Shown here: in pieces, positions 8,436 to 16,868 of the stretch
Layout: each line of letters starts with the position of its first letter
How positions within the stretch are numbered: position 1 is the stretch's first letter
DNA from: Pseudorhodobacter sp. MZDSW-24AT
Lineage (GTDB): Bacteria; Pseudomonadota; Alphaproteobacteria; Rhodobacterales; Rhodobacteraceae
Direction: 5' to 3'
NCBI RefSeq assembly: GCF_002794355.1
Contig: NZ_PGOI01000001.1
Span: forward strand, 275,665-339,664
Length of the DNA: 64,000 nt
The notes under the pieces: generated by a model
What the model saw: the letters and a program-made list of their open reading frames with translations, nothing else
Told to the model about the DNA's origin: nothing
Database searches by the model: none
Position numbers and translations under genes: made by a program

Positions 8436-9566
8436 TCAGTTGGCAACCTGCCGTTCGTAGGCTTCCAGAATGGTGCGAAAGTAATCCGCCTGCGGCATCG
8501 CCAGCCCGCGCTCGGCCAGCACTTCGGGCGAAACATCCGTGAACAGGGCGCTCCATTCCTCGGCCGTCAGGTTTTCCTTGACCGCATTGGCATCGATGCC
8601 CGGCAGCCAGTTGAAGCGGCGCACGATGCCTTCGGCCTGCACCTCGGGCGAGGTGGCCAGCTCGATGAACTTGACCGCCAGATCGGCCTCAGCCGCCTTT
8701 TCCGGCACCACATAATACATCGGCTGTCCGGGCATCCCCGGCGCGGGGATCAGAAGCTTGAGGTCCGGGTTCAGGCGGCCATCGGCAACCCAGGTGTAGA
8801 ACATGTCCATCCAGACCGGACCCATGGCGATTTCACCACGGTTCATCGCATCCAGCGTGCCCGCATTGCCGGGGGTGATGGTGGCGACGCTGTTGAACTC
8901 TTTCAGGCTGGCCAAAGCCGGGCCCCAAGACTCGGCGGCGGCGGCATCGAACGGCCCGCTGCGCAGCGCATCGGCCATGTCGGAAAAGGCATACATCCAG
9001 CCAAAGACAAAGCCCACGCCCGCCATGCCGCCGGTGATGCCGTTATAGCCGAACTGACCGGGGTTGGCCTTGGCCCAGTCCACCAGCTCGGCATAGCTTT
9101 GCGGCGGGTTGGGCACCAGCGCGGGGTTATAGGCAATGGCGATTTGGCTTTGGAACATCGGCATCACATAGCCGCCCACATCCACGCCCAGCGCGTTCTC
9201 GGCGCTGCCCGTGGTGACCAGATCGCCGGTCGCGGCGCGGTCACGGTAGGATTGCAGCAGACCTTCGGTCACCATCTGCCCGGCCATGCGCTGATGCACC
9301 ACGCCGACATCGACATCCCAGACGTCATTGTCCTTTTGCGCGGCCAGCTTTTCATACAGCGCCTGGCTGCCGCCATCGCCGGGGCCGGTGCCCAGCGCGC
9401 GCACGGTGACGCCGGGGTTCTGTTCCTCGAACAAGGGCCCGAGGTAATCGTTGATGTAATCCACCATATTGGTGTCGCCCGCTGTGACCACATTCAAGGT
9501 CTGGGCGGCGGCAGGAAGGCTGAGGACGGCACTGAAGGCCGCGCCGAGAAAGACAGAACGTTTCAT
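8436..9566 (-). CDS. ABC transporter solute-binding protein
   Basis: Predicted periplasmic protein of 376 residues. The N-terminus MKRSVFLGAAFSAVLSLP followed by AAAQ is a clear Sec signal peptide with cleavage near residue 22. The mature part begins TLNVVTAGDTNMVDYI, typical of extracellular solute-binding family 1 proteins. The start has GGAGAC 9 bases upstream. It lies 25 bases after the ATPase gene and before the two permeases, completing a one-substrate importer. It is only distantly similar to the tandem pair at 59-2431. The ligand is unknown; the phosphoesterase at the operon end points to a phosphodiester compound (inference). Confidence 0.92.
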   Translation of the reverse strand: MKRSVFLGAAFSAVLSLPAAAQTLNVVTAGDTNMVDYINDYLGPLFEEQNPGVTVRALGTGPGDGGSQALYEKLAAQKDNDVWDVDVGVVHQRMAGQMVTEGLLQSYRDRAATGDLVTTGSAENALGVDVGGYVMPMFQSQIAIAYNPALVPNPPQSYAELVDWAKANPGQFGYNGITGGMAGVGFVFGWMYAFSDMADALRSGPFDAAAAESWGPALASLKEFNSVATITPGNAGTLDAMNRGEIAMGPVWMDMFYTWVADGRLNPDLKLLIPAPGMPGQPMYYVVPEKAAEADLAVKFIELATSPEVQAEGIVRRFNWLPGIDANAVKENLTAEEWSALFTDVSPEVLAERGLAMPQADYFRTILEAYERQVAN

Positions 9567-9591
9567 TGGCTAGTCTCCGCTGTGGATGGGA

Positions 9592-10599
9592 TCAGTTCGG
9601 CAGCAACTTCTGGTCGGCGCCAAACGCCATGAGCGATGCGGTCGGCACGGCGACACACACCTGCGACCCCGGCGTGACAGGCACGTCGGACATCGCCGAA
9701 ATCACCTCGGCTCCGCTTGCAAGCTGAAGGTGATAGCCCCCGCCCGTATAGGCACAGTCCTGAACCGTGCCATGGCGGATGAGGGAATTCTGCGGGGGCT
9801 GCGCATGGATGCGGGCATCGCTGCTGCGAAAGCCCAAGGTCTCGCCCGCCACCGGATCATCGGGGCGCGCGACCACCACATTGTCGACGCCCAGAAAGCG
9901 ACCCGCGTCCAGATCGGCGGGGCGGGTGTACAGGTCTTGCGGGGCGGCGACCTGCACCACCTCGCCGGCGCGCATCAGGACGATGGTATCGGCCATCGCC
10001 AGCGCCTCTTCCTGATCATGAGTGACCATGATGGTGGTGATGCCCAGCCGCTGTTGCAGGCGGCGCAGTTCCCCGCGCAGATTGCGGCGGATGGCGGCAT
10101 CAAGGTTCGACAGCGGCTCATCCAGCAGCAGGATCGGCGGGTCGATGATCAGGGCCCGGCCCAAGGCCACGCGCTGGCGCTGCCCGCCCGACAGATTGGC
10201 CACCTTCCGCGCGCCATAGCCGGACAGCCCCAGCATCTCCAGCATCGCCTCGGCCCGCGCCTCGCGTTCCGCCCGGGGCACGCCGCGCAGTTTGAGCGGA
10301 TAGGTCAGATTGCCCGCCACCGTCATATGCGGCCACAGCGCATAGGATTGGAACACCATCGCGGTGCCGCGCTTTTCCGGCGGCAGAGCGGCGATGGAGC
10401 GCGCGCCAAGCCGGATATCGCCCGACGCAGGCGGCGCAAATCCCGCGATTGAACGCAACAGCGTGGTCTTGCCACAGCCCGAAGGGCCCAGCAGGCAGGT
10501 GAAGCTGCCCGCAGGCACATTCAACGTCACATCATGCAGGATCTGGGTGCCTCCCAAACGAATGGAAAGCCCCTGCAGCTCCAGCGCCTCGACTCCCAT
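9592..10599 (-). CDS. ABC transporter ATP-binding protein
   Basis: ATPase subunit of 335 residues for the importer encoded downstream. Walker A is GPSGCGKTTLL, the signature LSGGQRQR, Walker B LLLDEPLSNLDA and the switch region MVTHDQEEALAM. A C-terminal TOBE-like region follows. The ATG at 10599 is preceded by GAGGGAGGA, a very strong ribosome-binding site, which decides against the ATG 42 bases further upstream. It is the first gene of the operon and is divergent from the LacI-family gene at 10749, with an operator-like repeat between them. Confidence 0.93.
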   Translation of the reverse strand: MGVEALELQGLSIRLGGTQILHDVTLNVPAGSFTCLLGPSGCGKTTLLRSIAGFAPPASGDIRLGARSIAALPPEKRGTAMVFQSYALWPHMTVAGNLTYPLKLRGVPRAEREARAEAMLEMLGLSGYGARKVANLSGGQRQRVALGRALIIDPPILLLDEPLSNLDAAIRRNLRGELRRLQQRLGITTIMVTHDQEEALAMADTIVLMRAGEVVQVAAPQDLYTRPADLDAGRFLGVDNVVVARPDDPVAGETLGFRSSDARIHAQPPQNSLIRHGTVQDCAYTGGGYHLQLASGAEVISAMSDVPVTPGSQVCVAVPTASLMAFGADQKLLPN

Positions 10600-10639
10600 T
10601 TCGTCCTCCCTCGACGCGGTTTTGAAAGCGTGTGCATTC

Positions 10640-10669
10640 ATCGTTTGCGATTCTTTCCCTTTGTGTCAA
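10640..10669 (-). promoter_or_regulatory. Candidate promoter of the second ABC operon
   Basis: TTGACA on the minus strand (10669-10664) followed after 18 bases by AACGAT (10645-10640). The -35 is a perfect match, the -10 only three of six. It lies about 40 bases before the ATPase start. Confidence 0.35.
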
Positions 10670-10708
10670 GGCTGATTAATCTTGAAATGTAACAGCCCTG
10701 TGTCTATC

Positions 10709-10724
10709 GTGAAATCGCGTTCAC
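10709..10724. promoter_or_regulatory. LacI-type operator candidate
   Basis: GTGAAATCGCGTTCAC: perfect 5-base arms around a central CG, the usual geometry of LacI/GalR operators. It sits 25 bases before the LacI-family gene and upstream of the divergent ATPase gene, so it could control both. Confidence 0.5.
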
Positions 10725-10748
10725 TTTCTCGAACCAGTTGGGGGCAGC

Positions 10749-11732
10749 ATGCGGGTGACGGCGGATGATGTGGCGGCGCGGGCCGGGGTGTCGCGTTCGG
10801 CGGTGTCGCGGGCCTTTACCGAAGGGGCCAGCATCCAGCCCGACAAGCGGGCCCATATCCTGCAAGTGGCGGAAGATTTGGGCTATCGCCCCAATCTGAT
10901 GGCGCGCAGCCTCACCGGCGGCGCCACCGGGCTGATCGCGGTGGTGGTGGGGGCGCTCTCCAGCCCTTATGAAAGCTGGTTTCTGGACATCCTGTCGCAA
11001 CGCATCCGCAGCCGGGGTCTGTGGCCGCTCTTGGTGCCGGTCTCGCCGGGACAGGAAATCGAACCCGCGCTCGACCATGCGCTGGCCTATCAGGTCGATG
11101 GCGCGGTGATCGCGGCGGGATCGGTGAACCAGAAGCTGGCCGAACGCTGCACGGCCAATGGCGCGCCCATCGTGGTGGTGGGCCGCGTGCTGGACGGCGG
11201 CGGCGCCGATTCGGTGTGTTGCGACAACCGCGCCGGGATGGCGATGATCGCCGAGCGGCTGGTGGCCACAGGCCGCCGCCGCATCGCCTGGATCGGCGGG
11301 CGCGCCGACACCTTTTCCAATGTGGAACGCTTCGAGGGGTTGACGGCAGCGCTGGCGGCGCAGGGCCTTGCGCTGACCGACACCCGGCGCGGCGATTACA
11401 CCACCGACAGCGGGATGGTGCAGGCGCTCGCACTGCTGACCGCGCCCAGTCGGCCCGATGCGATTGTCTGCGGCAATGATGCCATGGCCATCGGCGCCAT
11501 CGCGGCCGCCCGCCGTCTTGGCCTGCGCGTGCCCGAGGATGTGGGGATCTGCGGTTTTGACGATATTCCCGCCGCCGCATGGGAGCCGTTCAGCCTGACC
11601 ACCGTGGCCAACCCAGTGGCCGATACGGTGGATGCGGCGCTCACTCTGCTCACCCGCCGCATCGCGGGCGAAAAAGGAGCGGTGTCCACCATCCGCCTGC
11701 CCCCTGCCCTGCGCTTGCGCCAAAGCCTCTAG
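10749..11732 (+). CDS. LacI-family transcriptional regulator
   Basis: DNA-binding repressor of 327 residues. The N-terminal helix-turn-helix is TADDVAARAGVSRSAVSRAF, followed by the hinge helix LGYRPNLMARSL. The rest is a periplasmic-binding-protein-like effector domain (residues about 60-325), with FDDIPAAAWEPFSLTTV typical of the family. The ATG is preceded by GGGGG. It is divergent from the ABC operon starting at 10599 and probably controls it in response to the transported compound or a breakdown product (inference). It converges with the P-type ATPase gene at 11755. Confidence 0.93.
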   Translation: MRVTADDVAARAGVSRSAVSRAFTEGASIQPDKRAHILQVAEDLGYRPNLMARSLTGGATGLIAVVVGALSSPYESWFLDILSQRIRSRGLWPLLVPVSPGQEIEPALDHALAYQVDGAVIAAGSVNQKLAERCTANGAPIVVVGRVLDGGGADSVCCDNRAGMAMIAERLVATGRRRIAWIGGRADTFSNVERFEGLTAALAAQGLALTDTRRGDYTTDSGMVQALALLTAPSRPDAIVCGNDAMAIGAIAAARRLGLRVPEDVGICGFDDIPAAAWEPFSLTTVANPVADTVDAALTLLTRRIAGEKGAVSTIRLPPALRLRQSL

Positions 11733-11754
11733 CCGCGCCGATCCTGCCCTCCGG

Positions 11755-13638
11755 TCAGGAAAACCCCTGTCCCGTCGGGCCGGGGGCCGCGGGCACAGGC
11801 GCTGCCAAGGCCGGGGTGATCCGCAGCGCCCGCAGCGCGTTCAGGATCACCGCCACGTCAATCGCCTCTTGCAGCAAAGCGCCCTGCACGGGGGTCAGAT
11901 GGCCCAACGCGGCCGCGATCATGCCCAGCACCGACAGCCCAAGGCCTGCGCCGACACTTTGCAGCGCGATCCGCCGCGCGCCTTGGGCGATGGACAGCCC
12001 CGCCAGCAGCCCGTCAAGGCGGTCGACTAGCAGCACCACATCCGCCGCTTCGGCCGAGGCCGCCGCCCCGCGCGCGCCCATGGCGATGCCCACATCGGCG
12101 GCAGCCAGCGCCGGGGCATCATTCACGCCATCACCCACCATCATGACGCCACCGCCGCCGCGCGCATGCTCGGCCCGCACCAAAGCCACCTTCTGCTCCG
12201 GGGTCAGCTCGGCGTGAAGCGCATCCAGACCCAGACCCGCCGTCACCGCCTCGGCCACCGCGCGCCGATCTCCGGTCGCCAGCAGGATTCGCCCCACGCC
12301 AAGGCGGCGCAGACCCGCCAGCAGCGCGGCGGTGCCGGGTCGCAGTCCGTCGGCCAAGACGACCCGCCCCGCCAGCCGCTGCCCAATGGCCACCGCCACC
12401 TGCACAGACCCGGCCTGCGCGGCCGGACCGGACGGCAGGTCTCCCCCCAACTGCACGGCCACAAAGCCAAGGCCGCCGACCGCGACCCACTGCCCCTCCA
12501 CCCGGCCGGTGACGCCTTCGCCGGGGGTTTCCATGGTTTCCTGAGGGATCGGCAGCATCGGCCCGCGCGCCAGCGCCGCCGCAACCACCGCCTGCGCGAT
12601 CGGGTGATGTGACGCCTGATCCAGCGCGGCGGCCGCGCGCAGCACCTCCTCCGCGCTGAAACCGGCTTCCGTGTGGATCGCCACGATCTGCGGCCGCCCG
12701 TCGGTCAGGGTGCCGGTCTTGTCCAGGATCAGCGTGCCGATCCGTGCCAGAGCTTCCAGCGGACGCGCGCCCTTGATCAGCACGCCATGGCGCGCGGCGC
12801 GCGACAGCCCTGCCACCAGCGCCACCGGCACCGCCAGAATCAGCGGGCAGGGCGTGGCCACCACCAGCACCGCCACCGCCCGGATCGGGTCGCCACTGGC
12901 CCACCACGCCGCCGCCGCCAAACCCAGCGTCAGCGCCAGAAACACCAGCGACCAGCGGTCGGCCAGCCGCGCCATCGGCGCTTTCGAGGCCTGCGCCGCC
13001 TCGACCAGCCGGATGATCCCCGCATAGGTGCTGTCGGCGGCGCGGCGCGCGGCGGTCAGTTCAAAAGCCTCGCCCACATTGGTGGCGCCGCTCATCACCT
13101 CTTGCCCTTGCGACTGCCGCAGGGGAAGCGATTCACCCGTCAAGGCTGAAAGATCCACCAGCGCGCTTGCGCTGTGCAGCGTCCCATCCACCGGCACCAC
13201 ATCGCCCCGGCGGATCAAGACAAGATCGCCCGGGCCCAGCGCCTCCAGCGGCACCTCCTGCAACGCTCCGCCCACCAGACGGGTGGCGCGCCGGGGCACC
13301 CGCGACAAAAGGGCCGTCATGTCGCGGCGGGCGCGCGTTTCGGCATAGCTTTCCAGAAAGGTGCCGCCAGAATACATCAGCGCGACCACGGCGGCGGCCA
13401 AGGCCTCCCCCAGCAGCAAAGCCGCCGACATCGACACCGCCGCCACGATGTCAAGCCCCACCTCGCCGCGGCGCAGGCTGCGCAGGATCTCGACCAAAAG
13501 CCCCAGCAAGACCGGGATCACCCCCGCCGACCAGAGCTGCGCGGCAAGGCGCGCATCCCCCGCAAACCAAAGCGCCGCGCCGCCGGTCAGACCGGCAAGG
13601 GCGCAGCCCAACAGGGCAAAGCTCAGGCGCGACGGCAT
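11755..13638 (-). CDS. P1B-type metal-transporting ATPase with TPC motif
   Basis: Membrane metal pump of about 627 residues. Core P-type motifs are present in order: LTGES (actuator), ATPCPLILAVP (metal-site helix), DKTGTLTDG (phosphorylation), SHHPIAQA (HP motif) and GDGVNDAPAL. There is no N-terminal CxxC metal-binding domain. The metal-site motif is Thr-Pro-Cys rather than the CPC of copper and zinc pumps; TPC enzymes have been placed in a less-studied P1B subgroup linked to Ni/Fe, so the metal is uncertain. The ATG at 13638 was chosen because AAAGGA precedes it and the longer reading is not membrane-like. It lies 138 bases downstream of the antiporter operon on the same strand. Confidence 0.9.
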   Translation of the reverse strand: MPSRLSFALLGCALAGLTGGAALWFAGDARLAAQLWSAGVIPVLLGLLVEILRSLRRGEVGLDIVAAVSMSAALLLGEALAAAVVALMYSGGTFLESYAETRARRDMTALLSRVPRRATRLVGGALQEVPLEALGPGDLVLIRRGDVVPVDGTLHSASALVDLSALTGESLPLRQSQGQEVMSGATNVGEAFELTAARRAADSTYAGIIRLVEAAQASKAPMARLADRWSLVFLALTLGLAAAAWWASGDPIRAVAVLVVATPCPLILAVPVALVAGLSRAARHGVLIKGARPLEALARIGTLILDKTGTLTDGRPQIVAIHTEAGFSAEEVLRAAAALDQASHHPIAQAVVAAALARGPMLPIPQETMETPGEGVTGRVEGQWVAVGGLGFVAVQLGGDLPSGPAAQAGSVQVAVAIGQRLAGRVVLADGLRPGTAALLAGLRRLGVGRILLATGDRRAVAEAVTAGLGLDALHAELTPEQKVALVRAEHARGGGGVMMVGDGVNDAPALAAADVGIAMGARGAAASAEAADVVLLVDRLDGLLAGLSIAQGARRIALQSVGAGLGLSVLGMIAAALGHLTPVQGALLQEAIDVAVILNALRALRITPALAAPVPAAPGPTGQGFS

Positions 13639-13776
13639 GGCACAATCCTTTCGCGCCAAGGGCGCCCGGTAAAGGACAGCGCGCGTTGCGCTCCCTGCCC
13701 CTTCAGGCTCTTGGGATGGCAGGTCTTGCGCGGCGGGGACATGATCTCGATCAAGTCGCCGCCATGCCAAGGCGGC

Positions 13777-14139
13777 TCAGTCCTGTTCCCCCCGGTCCGG
13801 CGCCGGGGGAATGTCGGGCTGGCCTTCGGCACGGTCACGGTGCAACGCCGCCCGCCCCAGCAACATCAGCGTGACCGGGGTGGTCACCATGACGCAAAGC
13901 CCGATCACCAGCTCATGCACGAACACCCGGTCCTGCACCCAAGACCAGCACAGCATCGACGCAAGCAGGATCGCCGCCGTGCCCCAGCTGGTGCCAAGGG
14001 TGGGCGCGTGCAGGCGGTCGTAAAAACTTTTCAGATGCAGCAGGCCAAAGGCGCCCAGCAGTGTCAGCGTGCTGCCCAACACCAAAAGCGCCGCCACCAG
14101 CAGCATCAGCCAAGGCGGAAGCGTGGCCAGCGCGGTCAT
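13777..14139 (-). CDS. mnhG: Mrp/Pha cation-proton antiporter subunit G
   Basis: Small inner-membrane subunit of 120 residues with three hydrophobic segments and the conserved [27 protein letters not shown] block typical of MnhG/PhaG. It is the last of six overlapping genes encoding the hetero-oligomeric monovalent cation/H+ antiporter. The ATG at 14139 overlaps the stop of mnhF (ATGA), which fixes the start even though the open frame continues much further upstream. The charged C-terminal tail is Asp/Glu/Arg-rich. Confidence 0.92.
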   Translation of the reverse strand: MTALATLPPWLMLLVAALLVLGSTLTLLGAFGLLHLKSFYDRLHAPTLGTSWGTAAILLASMLCWSWVQDRVFVHELVIGLCVMVTTPVTLMLLGRAALHRDRAEGQPDIPPAPDRGEQD

Positions 14140-14420
14140 TCGATCACCTCGCCGCGCAACAGGAACTTGGCCAGTGTCACCGTGGCGACAAAGCCGCCGA
14201 CCGAAATCACCAGCGCCGCCTCGAACAAGAAAGGCGTGCCCAAGCGCAGCCCGGTGACAAGAAACAAAAGCATGATGGCGATGTAAAGCGCGTCCAGCGC
14301 CAGCACCCGGTCTTGCGCGCGCGGCCCTCTCACCATGCGCAGCGTGGCCAGACAGGCGGCCAGCGCCAGCGCGATCTGGGCATAGGTCAGGGCAAGCCAA
14401 AGCAGGGTGTCGGGGGTCAT
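14136..14420 (-). CDS. mnhF: Mrp/Pha antiporter subunit F
   Basis: Inner-membrane subunit of 94 residues with three hydrophobic helices. It has the family pattern [19 protein letters not shown] near residues 27-45. The stop overlaps the start of mnhG and its own start overlaps the stop of mnhE, so it is translationally coupled at both ends. Length matches the family (about 90 residues). Confidence 0.92.
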   Translation of the reverse strand: MTPDTLLWLALTYAQIALALAACLATLRMVRGPRAQDRVLALDALYIAIMLLFLVTGLRLGTPFLFEAALVISVGGFVATVTLAKFLLRGEVIE

Positions 14421-14905
14421 GCGAAAGCCTCCAGCAGCAGGGCTTCGTAGCGGTCACGGATCAAGGCGTGCCATTCGGCCTCGTCGATCATGTCAAAGAC
14501 ATGCAAAAGCAAGGTGCCCGCTTCGGGATCATATTCCAGCCAAGCGGTGCCCGGCGTGGCCGTCAGCACCACCGCCAGCACGGCCAGCGCCACCGGATCG
14601 CGCAGGCGCAAGGGGATGCGCACAAAGCCCGACTTGCGCGCGCCATGCCGCCCGTTGGTCAGCATCAGCCGTGCCACCGCCCAGTTCGACCGCACAATAT
14701 CGACCGAGACAATGCCCACCAGCCGCAACAGCGGCGTCCACGCCCGGATGCGCGGGGCCTGTGGCTCGATCCGGGCGAAGGCCAGCCCCGCAAACAGCGC
14801 AATGGCACTGCCCAAGACCAGATGGCCCAGCGAAAACCGCGTGAGCAGCAGCCACATCAGCGTCAGCGCGCAAGACAGCAAAGGGTGCGGCAGAAAGCGG
14901 CTCAT
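14417..14905 (-). CDS. mnhE: Mrp/Pha antiporter subunit E
   Basis: Inner-membrane subunit of 162 residues. It shows early hydrophobic segments, then the family-typical [17 protein letters not shown] and a later [22 protein letters not shown]. The ATGA overlaps on both sides place it firmly in the mnh operon. The length is normal for MnhE. Confidence 0.92.
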   Translation of the reverse strand: MSRFLPHPLLSCALTLMWLLLTRFSLGHLVLGSAIALFAGLAFARIEPQAPRIRAWTPLLRLVGIVSVDIVRSNWAVARLMLTNGRHGARKSGFVRIPLRLRDPVALAVLAVVLTATPGTAWLEYDPEAGTLLLHVFDMIDEAEWHALIRDRYEALLLEAFA

Positions 14906-16527
14906 GGGCTGGCATCCTCGGCCCGGGGCGCGCCCAAGACACCTTGCGCATAGATCGAGGGGCGCAGCAGCGCATCAGCGGTGTCGTTCATATAACCCAG
15001 CGTGACATCGGCCTTGATCGTCAGGAAGACAAGCAGCCCGATCAGCCCCACCACCGGCGCGAGTTCCAGCGCCAGCACGCGCGGCGGCGCGCCATCGCTT
15101 GCCCAGAAGGTCTGGATACCCACCCGCACCAGCCCTGTCAGCGTGGCAAAACCGGACAGGATCAGAATCGCCACAAAGATCCAGGCCATCGGCCCGGTTG
15201 CACTGCCGCTGGCGACCAGCGCCTGCAACAGCCCAAGCTTGCCGATAAAGCCCGAAAGCGGCGGCAGCCCTGCCAGCACGATCAGACAGGCCGCAAAGCA
15301 GATGCCCAGCACCGTCAGCGATCCGGGAATGGCCAGCCCCACCTCGGGCTGGCGGTTCTCCTCGCGTTCGTCCAAGCCATAGGCATCGGCGGTCAGCGCC
15401 AGCAGGGCGGCTATGCCCCCTTCTTCGCGGCCCATCGGCTCGATCAGCAGGAAAAGTGCGCTGGTGGCCAGCGTCGAGCTCAGCAGATAGAACAGCGCCG
15501 CCGCCAAGATCTGCACCGGCCCCCCGGCCAGCACGAACCCCGTCGCCGCCAGCACCGTGCCCGAAGACACCAGCACCAGATGCGCGGCCATGCGCCCCAA
15601 GCCTTGCGAGGCCAAGACCCCCAGAAAGCCAAAGACCACCGTGGCCATGCCGCCCGCGATCAGCACCTCGGCCCCGAACCCGGCCGAGGCCCCTGCCCCG
15701 GCGCCAAAGATCAACAGCGCCAGCCGCAACAGCACATAGACGCCGACCTTGGTCATGATGGCGAACATCGCGGCCACCGGGGCCGCACCCGCCATATAGG
15801 CCGTCGGCAACCAGAATGACAAAGGCCAGATCCCCGCCTTGATCAGGAAGGCCAGCCCCATGATCGCCGCCCCCGCATGCAGCATCACCCGCTGCGGCTC
15901 GGGCAGCATCGGCACCATCAGCGACAGATGCGCCATGTTCAGGGTGCCGCTGGCCGCATAAACCATGCTGACGCCCACCAGAAACAGCAGCGACCCGGTC
16001 AGGTTGATGGCGATGTAATGCAAGCCCCCGCGCACCCGCAACTGCCCGCCGCCATGCAAAAGCAACCCATAGGACGCCGCCAGCAGCACCTCGAAGAACA
16101 CGAACAGGTTGAACAGATCACCGGTCAGGAAAGCCCCGTTCAACCCCATCAGCAGAAACTGGAACAAACTGTGGAAATGCTGGCCCTGCCGGTGCCACCC
16201 CGCCGCCGCATAGATCAGCGCGGGCAGCGCCAGCAGCGCGGTCAGCACCAGCATCATCGCCGACAGCCGGTCGATCACAAGAACAATCCCAAAGGGCGCG
16301 CCCCTGTCACCCAGCAGGTAAAAGCCGATGTCATTGAAACCGGTCAGCGCGCTGCCCTTGGAGCGCATCAAAAGCTCGACGCCCACCAGCAGCATGGCCA
16401 TCACCGCGCCAAGGCTGATCGCCAGCTTGGCGCTGCGCTGACGCTCGTCATAGATCAGCATCAAGGCACCCGCGAAGAACGGGATCAGGATCGGCGCAAT
16501 GATCAGATGCTCGGGCCCGGGGGTCAT
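14902..16527 (-). CDS. mnhD: Mrp/Pha antiporter subunit D
   Basis: Large inner-membrane subunit of 541 residues, homologous to the proton-pumping NuoN/NuoM subunits of complex I. Around fourteen hydrophobic segments are visible. Proton-antiporter features include the lysine in GLAFLIKAGIWPLSFWLP. The region before the end is amphipathic. It overlaps mnhE and mnhC by 4 bases each. With MnhA it forms the membrane core of the antiporter. Confidence 0.93.
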   Translation of the reverse strand: MTPGPEHLIIAPILIPFFAGALMLIYDERQRSAKLAISLGAVMAMLLVGVELLMRSKGSALTGFNDIGFYLLGDRGAPFGIVLVIDRLSAMMLVLTALLALPALIYAAAGWHRQGQHFHSLFQFLLMGLNGAFLTGDLFNLFVFFEVLLAASYGLLLHGGGQLRVRGGLHYIAINLTGSLLFLVGVSMVYAASGTLNMAHLSLMVPMLPEPQRVMLHAGAAIMGLAFLIKAGIWPLSFWLPTAYMAGAAPVAAMFAIMTKVGVYVLLRLALLIFGAGAGASAGFGAEVLIAGGMATVVFGFLGVLASQGLGRMAAHLVLVSSGTVLAATGFVLAGGPVQILAAALFYLLSSTLATSALFLLIEPMGREEGGIAALLALTADAYGLDEREENRQPEVGLAIPGSLTVLGICFAACLIVLAGLPPLSGFIGKLGLLQALVASGSATGPMAWIFVAILILSGFATLTGLVRVGIQTFWASDGAPPRVLALELAPVVGLIGLLVFLTIKADVTLGYMNDTADALLRPSIYAQGVLGAPRAEDASP

Positions 16528-16868
16528 GGCTCACGCTCCTGCGCATCGACATGGTCGGTGCCCGTCAACCCGCGTGAGGCGATCAGCACCACCAGAAACA
16601 GCGCCGTGGTGGCAAAGCTGATGACAATGGCGGTCAGAACCAGCGCCTGCGGCAACGGGTCGGCATAGGCGGTGGGGTCGATGAACCCTCCGCGCGGCAT
16701 GATCGGCGGCGCGCCCAGCACCAGCCGCCCGGTCGCAAAGATGAACAGGTTGACAGCATAAGACAGCAGGCACAGCCCGACGATCACCTGAAAGGTGCGC
16801 GGCCGCAGCACCAGCCAGATGCCAGAGGCGGCCAGCACACCGATGGCACCAGAAAGAACCCCTTCCAT
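16524..16868 (-). CDS. mnhC: Mrp/Pha antiporter subunit C
   Basis: Inner-membrane subunit of 114 residues, homologous to NuoK. It has three hydrophobic helices and the family stretch DPLPQALVLTAIVISFATTALFL near residues 70-92. Its start overlaps the stop of the fused mnhA-mnhB gene by one base and its stop overlaps mnhD. Confidence 0.93.
   Translation of the reverse strand: MEGVLSGAIGVLAASGIWLVLRPRTFQVIVGLCLLSYAVNLFIFATGRLVLGAPPIMPRGGFIDPTAYADPLPQALVLTAIVISFATTALFLVVLIASRGLTGTDHVDAQEREP

Noticed and set aside
13757..13776. GCCGCC/GGCGGC hairpin after mnhG as a terminator
   Set aside because: Stem is only six bases and no T-run follows; not strong enough to list as a terminator.
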